Assembly (NCBI GenBank): GCA_033398695.1
Contig: CM065816.1
Coordinates: forward strand, 133,645,358-133,709,357
From: Orobanche coerulescens
Lineage: Eukaryota; Streptophyta; Magnoliopsida; Lamiales; Orobanchaceae
Length of the DNA stretch: 64,000 nucleotides
Reading direction: 5' to 3'
Under the pieces are notes generated by a model. It worked only from the letters and a program-made list of their open reading frames with translations. It was not told the DNA's origin and made no database searches. The position numbers were made by a program, and so were the translations under genes. The first letter of the stretch is position 1. Each line of letters begins with the position of its first letter. Shown one piece after another: positions 1 through 9,003 of this stretch.

Positions 1-2
1 TA

Positions 3-104
3 TGTGCTGGTACTACTACTGGTGATGAAAGTGAGGATAGTGATCAAGAGGACGATGATCGCGAGGATGATGATGATCGTGAGGATGACGATTCGCGAGA
101 ATGA
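3..104 (+). CDS. Acidic C-terminal tail of a protein, partial
   Basis: A frame open from the window edge to a TGA at 102-104 encodes about 33 residues dominated by Asp and Glu (GDESEDSDQEDDDRED and similar). It sits about 330 bases upstream of the subterminal repeats of the CACTA element, so it may be the end of that element's second protein. No domain is visible. A neighbouring frame stays open to about 140, so the exact frame is not certain. Confidence 0.35.
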   Translation, partial: CAGTTTGDESEDSDQEDDDREDDDDREDDDSRE

Positions 105-437
105 CAATGATCACCAGGACGACGAAAGTGATGATTTATGATCAGTACTTAACTACTAATATTTTCTATGTGCATACTTTTGGTAGTATGTTGGTATTTT
201 GACACGAAAGACTATGTTTAATGTAGAATTGTGGTGTAAGTTGACATGTACGTTTCGAATTTAGACTTAAGTACTAGATGTAAGATGATATTGTGATAAA
301 AGCTGACTATGTTTGGGCTTTATTGACATATATTGTTGGATTTGCCATTTGGGAAATTTGAAATGTGATTTCTGGTTTGGTATGCTTTTGGGCATGGTAT
401 ATTGAAATTTCAAACAGGACCTTGCAATTTGGATTAA

Positions 438-772
438 TAAAAAGTGTTGCAAATAAGTGTTGCCAATAAAGTCTAAAAATACTACAATAGGGATAAAAAT
501 ATTGCAGATAAATGTTGCTAAAAAACCAAAAAGCATTGCAACAAGCATCAAAATGTTGCATCAAAATGTTGCAATAAATTGACTTTGTAACATTTTAACT
601 CAATAAATGTTGCAAACAAGTGTTGCAATAGTCTATTGCAACATCTTAAAAGTGTTACTGAAACAGACAAAATTGTTGCAATAAAGGCACTATTGTAATA
701 CTTCAAAAATGTTGCAATAAGTACGTAAAACGTTGCTATATGGGTCATAGGCAACGGCCGCAAATGCAACGC
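438..772. repeat. CACTA subterminal repeat array (TTGCAACA-type)
   Basis: About a dozen copies of a 7-9 bp motif resembling TGTTGCAA or TTGCAACA occur in both orientations with irregular 15-35 bp spacing. In CACTA elements such arrays bind the element's own DNA-binding protein near the ends. Several copies are degenerate (TGTTGCCA, TGTTGCTA). Confidence 0.7.
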
Positions 773-872
773 TGAATTTTGGCTAAAATATTACATAAAA
801 CTCTAATGTAACATATATGGGGTTTAACAATACGCTTTTTTGGGCTTATAATAGGCCATATATGGTGTAGTG

Positions 873-1244
873 TTGGAGTGATGTCAGATCGCCTTTGAAG
901 CTTGAGGGAATCACTTATGTCTGTGCGAATTTATAGAAGCCAAATCGAGCCGAACTGCCCTACTTATATCTCATGGTATTAGCAATCGCCTTATCTCAGT
1001 CCTATTAAGGCTCGAGAACTCAATACAACACCGGATCTACTATGAAAGTCAACCCATGCAAGAAGCCGAGCTACCTTATGCTTCGATTGAGAAACTCATG
1101 CATGTCTTGATCATGTCATCCATAAAGTATGGTCTATACTTTCTGGAACATAAGATCTTTGTTTTAACCGGCTTCCCCCCTCAAGATAGGCATGCATCGG
1201 ACTGAAACCTCTAGTAGAATGATCAAATTGACTATTTGAACTCG
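873..1244 (+). pseudogene. Tat-lineage Ty3/gypsy pol relic (T1): RNase H part
   Basis: Conceptual translation with several stops and frameshifts gives the plant Tat RNase H pattern: a YYES motif near 1040, an IEKL motif near 1090 and a FVLTGFP segment near 1165. The frame is interrupted by a hAT MITE at 1253 and continues after 1817 with the expected EPRTAIKGQALADFVAEF. The original element would have had gag, protease and RT upstream; they are absent here, cut off by the CACTA end at 872. It is non-functional. Confidence 0.7.
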
Positions 1245-1252
1245 GTCAGTTG

Positions 1253-1816
1253 TAGACCTGGCAAAACAGACCTATGCCCACGGGCCGGCCCAGCCCGCCC
1301 GTTTTTGGGCGGGCATTGGGCTTCATATTTTTGGCCCAAAAAAAATCGGGCTTTTTTGGCCCGGCCCATATTTGGCCCGCCCGTTGAGGATCGTCCCGCG
1401 GGCGGCCCGCCGGGCCCAGTTTTTTTTTATGTTATATGTAATTATAATATTTAAAATTCTTCCTTATTTGTTAGATTATATTACATTTGTATGTTAATTA
1501 TTGATGTAATTTTATTTTTTATGGGACTTTGTGATTATTTTGTAGTATCTCATATCAATAATAATATTATTTTATAATTTTTATAAGAAAGTAATAGTGA
1601 TAAATGATATGATGATCAAATAAAAATATTTGTATAGTGAATAATATAATAATTAAGGATCGAAAATATTTCTATATTTATTCAGAATTAATATTTCAAA
1701 AAAAAAAAGTTGAGGCCCGCGGGCCGGGCCACGGGCCTTTTTGGCCCGGCCCAGATTTGGCCTTCCCGTTTTTTGCCCGGCCTGTTTGGGCTGAGCCCGC
1801 CCATTTGCCAGGTCTA
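1253..1816. mobile_element. hAT-type MITE with 8-bp target duplication
   Basis: The 564-bp insert has perfect 13-bp terminal inverted repeats, TAGACCTGGCAAA at 1253-1265 and its complement at 1804-1816. It is flanked by an 8-bp target duplication (GTCAGTTG at 1245-1252, GTCAGGTG at 1817-1824, one mismatch). Both features are standard for hAT elements. The ends are very GC-rich, built of GGCCC/GGGCC runs, around an AT-rich core (about 1430-1710). There is no transposase, so it is non-autonomous. Leaving it out joins the RNase H frame of the host relic in phase. Confidence 0.9.
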
Positions 1817-1824
1817 GTCAGGTG

Positions 1825-2637
1825 GACATCAGCTTAGAGCCTCGAACTGCTATAAAAGGCCAAGCTCTAGCGGACTTTGTGGCTGAATTCACTTGCAAAA
1901 TATAAGAGTGCCCGACCGACCTGAAGATTGATCCCTATTTGTTGACGGATCCACAATGGTAGACCGAGTCAGAGTTAGGATAATTTTGGTTAGCCCTGAA
2001 CGAATGCTTTTTAGCTCAGCGATAAAAATGTAATTCACTGCCACCAACAATCAAGTCGAGTATGTAACAGTTCTGGCAGGCCTAGAAATGGCGAACTCCC
2101 TCGGCCTGAAAAACTTCTGATCCAAAGAGCCAAAACTTATTGCTTACTTGAAATTGTTCATGGCCAAGGTGCTCGATTTCGAAGCAAGGTTCATACATAT
2201 ACCCTATGCAAGAATATTTATGCGAACTCTCTGGACAAACTAGCCTCCATCTCAGGGGCCGAACACGTAGAAGGAGTAAGGTTTGGGCATCACCCTACAT
2301 CATCCATGGATACAATGGAAATCAATATGGTCGATTGAACATGCATCTCGGGCTTGATGACTCTACCCATTCTACACCTTCACGACGACATTATTCCGAA
2401 GACATGATCGAAGCTCGATCAATTCAAACTCGGTCTACCAGATTTACCCTCCTGGAAGGGGCTTTCTACAGAAGAGGTTATCCAGTCCCATTTATAAGGT
2501 GTGCCTATGTGAGGAAGATGCCAAATCTGCCTAAAGAGAAGTGCACGAGGTACTTGTGGGAATCACACTGGAGGCCAGATTGTTGTTTACAAATTGATCC
2601 ATCAAGGGAACTACTAGCCCCATTTCAAAAAAGATGA
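1825..2637 (+). pseudogene. T1 relic: second (archaeal-type) RNase H and integrase N-terminal region
   Basis: Right after the MITE the translation reads EPRTAIKGQALADFVAEF, the end of the retroviral-type RNase H of Tat elements. A degenerate stretch follows with a DGSTMVDRV-like segment (about 1938-1970), ATNNQVEY (about 2043) and LAGLEMANSLGL (about 2080-2115). These are hallmarks of the additional RNase H carried by the Tat lineage. An open frame at 2206-2637 (143 codons) resembles the linker and start of integrase (AFYRRGYPVPFIRC near 2460-2500). Multiple stops show it is dead. Confidence 0.65.
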
Positions 2638-2718
2638 CATCTTCATCATCATGAAGTGTGATCAATGTTAAGTCTTTGCGTCTTGGATTTACTCCCCCGG
2701 GTACTCCTTATATTGGTC

Positions 2719-3079
2719 TTAAGTCTGTGGTTGTTTGCAAAATGAATGATCGATCTGATCGGCCCTCTGCCCAAAGAAAAGGGCGGAGTAACTCCTGCAG
2801 TAGTTGCAATTGACTACTTCACAAAATGGGCCAAAGTCAAACCGCTCATAATCATTACCAGCGAAAGATTCGGACTTCGTGTGGAAATATATCATCTGGC
2901 GGTTCAGCGTTCCAAACTCAAATATCTCGGACAAGGCGAGGCGATTTGATAACAAAAAATTCAAGAGATTCTGTTCGAACTTGCATCTAAAGAACTATAT
3001 CTTGAAACAACACCATCTGCAATCAAATGGACAAGTCGAGGCAGTTAACAAAATCATCCAAACATTACAGACCAATTGA
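2719..3079 (+). pseudogene. T1 relic: integrase core
   Basis: A frame beginning MIDLIGPLPKEKGGVTPAVV (2746) continues with IDYFTKWAKVKPL, then shifts frame to RRFDNKKFKRFC and NGQVEAVNKIIQTL. These are the conserved blocks of Tat/Ogre-type integrases, including the first catalytic Asp region and the final Glu block (QVEAVNK). The relic stops at 3070-3080 with GACCAATTGAG, which joins directly to the truncated LTR of element B. A second diverged copy of 2905-3080 lies at 23518-23650, beyond B. Confidence 0.75.
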
Positions 3080-3080
3080 G

Positions 3081-3516
3081 GTGTAGCACACGCTACGTAC
3101 CCTTTATAGCGTATACTATTTGAGTACTGGTAGCGCATGCTATCTGTCAACATTAGCGCACGCTACTGGTGTATTTGAGGCAGACAGTCCAGTAGGTACT
3201 GGACTGAAATGGAGAATTCATAGCACACGCTATGTGTAGTAGATAGCGCACGCTAGCTGTATTAATAGCGCACGCTAAGCAATTGTAGTAGCGCACGCTA
3301 AGGCTCTAGCAGGCGGAGGACAGTAGGTTCTGGACTCCAATTTCTGGACACCAACTATCAGGTAGCGCGCGTTAACACTCGGTTAACGTACGCTAAGAGT
3401 AAGGCGTTAGCGCATGCTACACATATGTAGCACATGCTAACGATGCAGGCAGAGTTCACTGTACTCCACGGTGAACCCGCTAGCATGCGCTATTCTCAGT
3501 AACTAGCGCACGCTAA
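3081..3516. repeat. Array of near-palindromic TAGCGCACGCTA motifs in LTR U3
   Basis: I count about 14 copies of a 12-mer with consensus TAGCG-(CA/TG)-CGCTA, an almost perfect inverted repeat, with TTAACGYRCGCTA variants. Spacing is irregular, about 20-50 bp. The array ends within about 15 bp of the TATA box at 3528. The same motif is repeated in the 3' LTR and in the LTR of element D. The function is unknown; dimeric transcription-factor sites in U3 are a reasonable guess. Confidence 0.8.
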
Positions 3517-3527
3517 GCTGTGTTTAG

Positions 3528-3535
3528 TATAAATA
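3528..3535 (+). promoter_or_regulatory. TATA box of the B 5' LTR
   Basis: TATAAATA lies directly after the palindrome array and upstream of a pyrimidine-rich leader. The same arrangement is present in the 3' LTR at 22240. Confidence 0.6.
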
Positions 3536-4815
3536 GGACATTTCAGCCCCAATTCATCATTTTCCACTTCTCCTCCTTCCTTGGGCGATTTCGGGCAACT
3601 TTATGCGATTTTTGAAGATCTCTTCAAGATACTATCATCTATCAACATCTTCAAGCTTCTAGTTCGGATTATTCAACGTTTAATCCTCTCCACTGCTCCA
3701 AATCAAGGTAAACTTTGCATAACCCTAGAATTTCGGAATTTGGGGGTTTTCCTTTCGATCTCTTCGAGTTAGCTTGTTATTGTGTTGGAATATGTTGAGT
3801 ATGGATTATCTACCTTGGGTACATGTTTTCCTACGGATTTATTAGTATATTTCCGGAATTGTTGATTATTTGGGATGGTTGAGTGTGATTCACCATCTAG
3901 AGATTTTATTACCGGAATACATGTATCATGGGTAGTATTTTCGGGTGGATTCCAACTTATTTTCCTATCGATGGGTTATTGATAGTTGATTACGAACTTG
4001 TCTAGGTTCGGAGTTGTCGATTCCTTCAACCTTGGTACCTCGTCATTCATACCCTTTTCTCTCATTCCAGGCAAGTGATTCTTGTGAAAGTTATATCCTT
4101 AAATATGAAAAGTAATGCATATGAGTGTGAGAGTTATATTCGTTCACTCTGAGAGGGCCTGACGAGGCCGAGGAGGGATCCGCGCATTGTAGGGTCCGCT
4201 AACATTTGGGTTAGCCACTCCGAGATGGCCTGACGGGGCCAAGGAGGGATTCGCGCATTGTCGGGTCCACGGTTAACCAGGGAGAAATTGTCATTATTGA
4301 GATATACTTGGATAATTGCATTTTACGGAAAATTATTATCATGGCATTGAAATTTATGCATGTGCTTTTACGTGTAAGATGTGACGTTTCACTTGTAATA
4401 CTTGCTCTAACCCCTCTCGTGTGGGGAAAACTCTTTTCTGGTATTTCAGGTCCGAGGGATCTAAATGAGCGAGCACCGGGGTGGTACGATGATGAAGGCG
4501 AGGCGTGATACTATGGCTAGTCGTGTTCTCTTTATTTTGAACATTGTCCCTTTGGTCCATTTTATCCTTGTATTAATAAATGGCACCCGAGTACTCTAGG
4601 AATTCCTTTCCTGGTTGATGTATAACTCTCTTGTATTTCCTTGTGATCTTGGGTGTTGTTTGGTTTGAGCTTCCTTGTTTGTCTCAGATTCATTGCTTCG
4701 TTTGTGGATATTGTGAAATGGGATATGTTATGTGTAAAAATTAGCCTACTGGGTCCCAGGCAAGGATCCACGGCGCTGTAATATTCTCCGAATATCTCGG
4801 GAATGTTACAGAATT

Positions 4816-4829
4816 TGGTATCAGAGCTT
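4816..4829 (+). other. Primer-binding site of element B
   Basis: TGGTATCAGAGCTT begins five bases after the LTR end and matches the common plant primer site complementary to the 3' end of initiator methionine tRNA. It fixes the LTR/internal boundary and the plus orientation. Confidence 0.85.
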
Positions 4830-5053
4830 TAGGTTTATAGATACCTAGGTTGTCGGTCTGTTGGGTCTAATTGTACTGTTCTGAGAGTAAAGTATCATCA
4901 CGCTGTCGTCATTTCGTACCGTCGGTACTCGTAAGTTCCTTATTTTCTTTATCCTTTTTATTTTCTCATTGTAATTCGACTACGGGACATGAGAAATCCA
5001 TATCCATGATGGGAATTATACTTATAAGTTTACTTCCCCTTTTTTCTCTTTAG

Positions 5054-6340
5054 AATGTCAACTGGTAGAGGACGTGGACGCGGTCGTGGTCGTGGCTGAG
5101 GGCATGGCGCAGCCGGTGGGGCGGCCATGTCCCTCAGCTCTGTAGAAGGCTTGTCTATGCCTAATTTGTCAGATTCGGTTCAGCCTAGCACCGGTAGCCA
5201 TCCGGAACCGTCGGCCAGTCTGGGAACCTCCGCAGGGAGTCACCTGGATGTGGGCGTTGCCACCATACTGCAACAAGTGGCAAATCAAATGGATCTTTTG
5301 ACCCAAGCGGTTCAGCTCAACCAACCACCTCCTCCAACCGATACTGGGGCATAAAAATGATTACAAGATGTGATCCGTATGCGCCCTCCCTAGTTTATTG
5401 GTGCAAATGATCCGATCGGCTGGGAAGATTGTATTAATGAGATGAACAAAGTTTTCATGGCCGTAAATTGTCCAGAGGCACGTAAGGTGCCAGTTGCTCA
5501 GTATTTTCTAACAAGGGATGCGGCTAGTTGGTGGCAAGCGGTCGCACCTCAGGATCGTGTGGTTTCATGGGATGAGTTTAAGGAATTGATGGAGATCGAG
5601 TTTTGCACGTGGCCTGTTCAGGAGGCCATGATTCGAGCCTTTTACGAGGCTAAACCCCAGGATATCCCTGTATCTCAGGCAATCGTTGAATACAACCGTC
5701 AGCTCAATCATGTGAAGAGTCAAGTGAAGGAAGAGAGAGATAAAATCCGTCATATTGACATGCGGATGAAGCCGAAAGTTCAACACTATATGTCGGGATT
5801 GGCTTGCACCACACTGAAGAAGTATCAAGACATAGCATTAGTCTATGATATGTCCTTCACTACTACCGAAACGGCAAGTGAGAGTAAGAAGCAGAAGACC
5901 TCCGAAAAGTTCTCCAGCGGTAGAGGTGGCAATCAACGGGGGTCTCAGTCGGTAAACTATCCAGTCAGAGGGTCTTCCCGTGCGTCGGGAAGTAAACAAA
6001 AATTCAAAACTGGTACTAGTGTGTCCAACCGGGTTGTGACATGTTTTAATTGTGACCAACAAGGTCATCTTAATCGTGATTGCAGTCTACCTCCTTTGAA
6101 GTGTTTTAATTGCGGCCAGGAAGGCCAGAAAGCTATGTATTGTACGGAAGAGGAAAATACAATTGGGGCTCAAGCGTCAGTTCCTACGCCTGGAGAACCG
6201 AGTGTTAATCAGAAATCATCCGTAGGTCAGCCATCCCAGAGTTACGGTCGGGGCGGCAGTCGGCCGTTAGAAGGGAGACCAGTCTTTGGTTCGGTGCAAC
6301 CTCGTGTCTACGAGATGAGGAGATCTGAAGATCCAGAGGC
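5054..6340 (+). pseudogene. Element B gag (capsid and nucleocapsid)
   Basis: The first ATG (5054) opens an Arg-Gly repeat (MSTGRGRGRGRGRG) that ends in TGA at 5096, where a CGA codon is a likely ancestor. The capsid-type retrotransposon gag domain is clear from about 5390 to 5870 (FIGANDPIGWEDC, ASWWQAV, VEYNRQLNHV). Two zinc knuckles follow. The first, CFNCDQQGHLNRDC (about 6042-6083), is canonical CX2CX4HX4C. The second, CFNCGQEGQKAMYC (about 6102-6143), has Gln in place of the zinc-binding His. Stops and a frameshift around 5350-5380 also break the frame. Confidence 0.85.
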
Positions 6341-7366
6341 TACCGTGGCCACAGGTATCGTTTATCTTTTGTCCCATCCAGTTAGAGTGCTTTTTGATTC
6401 CGGTGCTTCTCATTTATTTATCTCTTTGGATTGTGTGCATCGATTGAATATTGAGTGTTTGTCTGCTTGGAGTCTTTTGTGGTTAAGCTGCCCAGCGGGG
6501 ATAGAATTGTGGGGAATAAGGAAGTTAGAGATTGTCCGGTGTTAATCGCAGAAAAAGTGTGGCTTTCGAATTTGATCGTCGTCGATATCATCGATGAAGA
6601 CTTAATCCTCGGCGACGACTGGCTCGATAGATACGTAGCGGTAATGAATTATCGCACGAAGGCCATATTGATGTTGGCCGAAGATGGTACTGAGTATTCA
6701 TTTACGGGGTACAAGAAGGGATGTCAAAAATTCACAATTAACGCCATGAAGGTGTCAAAACTTATTATAGAAGGTTGTGTTGGGTTTTGGTGTTATGCCG
6801 TGAAAGTAGAGAATGGAAAAGTTGAGCTTTCCTCGATCCCTGTAGTAGATGAATTTCCGGATGTTTTTCCAGATGATTTACCGGCACTACCACCGGAGCG
6901 TGAAATTGAGTTTACAATTGAATTAGAACGTCCAACCCCGATTTCTAAGGCACCATACCGTATGGCACCTTCATAAATGAAGGAGTTGAAAAGACAGTTG
7001 GGAGAGTTGTTAGATAAGGGGTATATTAGACCTAGCGCTTCACCTTGGGGTACGCCGGTTTTGTTCGTAAGAAAGAAAAATGGTTCGTTACGTTTGTGTT
7101 CGATTATCGGGAGCTAACAAAGTGACCATTAAGAATAAATACCCGTTGCCGCGTATCGATGATTTGTTTGATCAATTACAGGGAGCTGCAGTGTTCTCGA
7201 AAATCGACTTGAGGTCAGGGTACTATCAGCTTCGGATAAAGTTATCCGACAATCCTAAAAACCGCTTTCCGTTTATGGTACGGGCATTATGAGTCTATGG
7301 TTATGCCTTTTGGGCGAATCAATGCACCGGAAATATTTATGAAGTTGATGAATAAGATATTTATTG
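6341..7366 (+). pseudogene. Element B protease and first half of RT
   Basis: The aspartic protease motif LFDSGASHLFIS (about 6391-6426) is present, with the flap region ILGDDWLDRY (about 6606-6635) in another frame. RT begins at about 6850 ([22 protein letters not shown]), with a stop (TAA) at 6974. It continues as [20 protein letters not shown] and [14 protein letters not shown] (about 7120-7240). The coding sequence is cut at 7366 by copia G and resumes at 19198 with the YxDD-equivalent [12 protein letters not shown]. Four or more frame breaks make it non-functional. Confidence 0.85.
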
Positions 7367-8785
7367 TGTAGGTCACAAGTCGTCCAGGAACAAGTCTAGA
7401 GGGGGGGGGGGGGTGAATAGACTTGTTGAAACTCTTGAACTCTTTTTCCGAAGAGTGAGTTTCTTCAGCTGATAGTCAAACAAATGACTTGGAGTCGTTT
7501 GTTCTTGGATAAGTGCGGAAGTCAGCTGATGACGAATATAAATTAATCTTAATGAAACACTTAACAATGTATGCAGCAGTTAGAGTATGATGCAAGAAAG
7601 CATAAATAACACAGCGATTATAGTGGTCTCGCAGGTGGGGTAATCCTCTACTAATCCACTTTTCTCCAAACCAGTTGGAGATGAATTCACTATAATTTTC
7701 AACCAGTGATAAATATTACAGTGATTCACAACACACTACAACAGCTTCCAACCAGTGGAATTCCGTGCCGTTGTATACACACTTGACTGCCTTGCACCTC
7801 TTGATCCTCGATCCTCGGATGCCCTTACAGTCTCTTACTTCAACCAGTGAAGTACCCCGTACTCAAGATTTATAGACAAGAGTGTTTGTCTTCTCCAACT
7901 TAAGACCTTCCTTGAATATGAACTTTTTGGATCTGCTCTTTTTCACGATGCTATTTGATTGCTTGAGATTGCTTTGTTTGCTTTGATCGCTAGAGTATAT
8001 GTTCGCACCGGTAGTCGCTCAGTTTCAAATCTTCAGATATATATAGATCACGATCTCTGAGCTTCTTCCTTGTAGCCGTTGCAAATCTGAACAAATCCGT
8101 CCGTTGGAGGGAGACTTCATTGTTTAATCTTTTCTGAACATTGCAAGGCTGGATTCCCATTATTTAATTTTATCTTCCGACCGTTGTGAGGACTTCTGCA
8201 TGTGAGCGCCGAATCTTTTGAATATAAAAGGATTAAAGTCTTCACGGTGGGTCAGGATGATTTAATTAAATCATATCTCTTGCGGGAATCACTCCAATTT
8301 GTCTCTTCACGTTGCATGTGAGCTTTCCGTAATATTTGACTTTTCAAAGCATGCTGACGTGGACTTGGAGTACTAGGCTGTAGTTGAGTAGGCTGATGTG
8401 CAGCTTACATCTCTGCAGGTAGGTCTTCTCGGCTGTTCACTGTTTGAGACTTGTCTGATCAGGTGACTTCCCTGAGGTACCTCGGCTGCAGTCTGGTCAA
8501 ACTTCTCTGATAAAATTTAGTTGACCAGGGCTACTCTGATTGAAGTCGGCTGTACTTCTCTGATGGACTAGACTGTATTTTAGTACTTAGCCGATTTTCA
8601 GCCTAACTAACTTTGGCCTACAGAAGATACTCATTTGGTTCTTCTTTACAATTTGCCAAGTTTTATACTTAACGTATTTTGGCCTATGGAAGATACTCAT
8701 TTGGTTCTTCCTTACATTTTGCCAATTAATAAACATTTGATTTTAAATTAATGACATCATCAAAATCTAACAAGTATTCCTAACA
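7367..8785 (-). repeat. 3' LTR of copia G
   Basis: The LTR is 1,419 bp and pairs with 17796-19197. It holds a poly-G tract near 7402 that is shorter in the other copy. It preserves CAG/CTG-containing words that are altered in the other LTR (see findings). Confidence 0.92.
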
Positions 8786-8801
8786 AATTCCCCCTATTTT
8801 G
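8786..8801 (-). other. Polypurine tract of copia G
   Basis: On the minus strand CAAAATAGGGGGAATT directly abuts the 3' LTR, as expected for the plus-strand primer of reverse transcription. It confirms the minus orientation of G. Confidence 0.8.
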
Positions 8802-9003
8802 ATGATGGCAAAACTAAGTAAGAAATCAAATGGCCAAGTCTGCACTTAAGTGCGAGACAAAAACTGAAATCAGTCTAATATTGAGACAACTGGAAAATTG
8901 TCATTCAACAGACTGTTCATAAAATTTTCTGACTTCATTGAAATTTTACAAGAATGTTTTAAGTACAGAAAATAAATTACAAGTAAGAAAAATAATTAAA
9001 AGA

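Larger units (their letters stand above)
1..872 (+). mobile_element. CACTA (En/Spm) DNA transposon, 3' end
   Basis: The segment ends at 872 in TAGTG, and the last 19 bases read on the minus strand as CACTACACCATATATGGCC, a typical CACTA terminal inverted repeat. Inside it, 438-772 is packed with short TTGCAACA/TGTTGCAA motifs in both orientations, the usual subterminal transposase-binding array of this superfamily. The 5' end and most of the coding part lie outside the window, so the 3-bp target duplication cannot be tested. The sequence that follows is a Tat retroelement relic, so this transposon probably inserted into or beside that relic. The superfamily call is firm; autonomy is unknown. 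Confidence 0.8.
3077..4810 (+). repeat. 5' LTR of element B, truncated at its start
   Basis: It aligns with the 3' LTR (21591-23511) from the shared GTGTAGC (3081 and 21769) through to the terminal TGTTACA at 4804-4810. The first roughly 174 bp of the LTR, including its TG start, are absent. The truncation point has a 4-bp overlap (TGAG) with the Tat relic. The LTR contains the palindrome array, a TATA box and, at 4150-4290, two direct copies of a GAGGGCCTGACGAGGCCGAG-like segment. Confidence 0.85.

Noticed and set aside
3081..3516. CRISPR-like spaced repeats
   Set aside because: Repeat units are only 12 bp, diverged and irregularly spaced, lie inside a plant LTR, and no cas genes are present.
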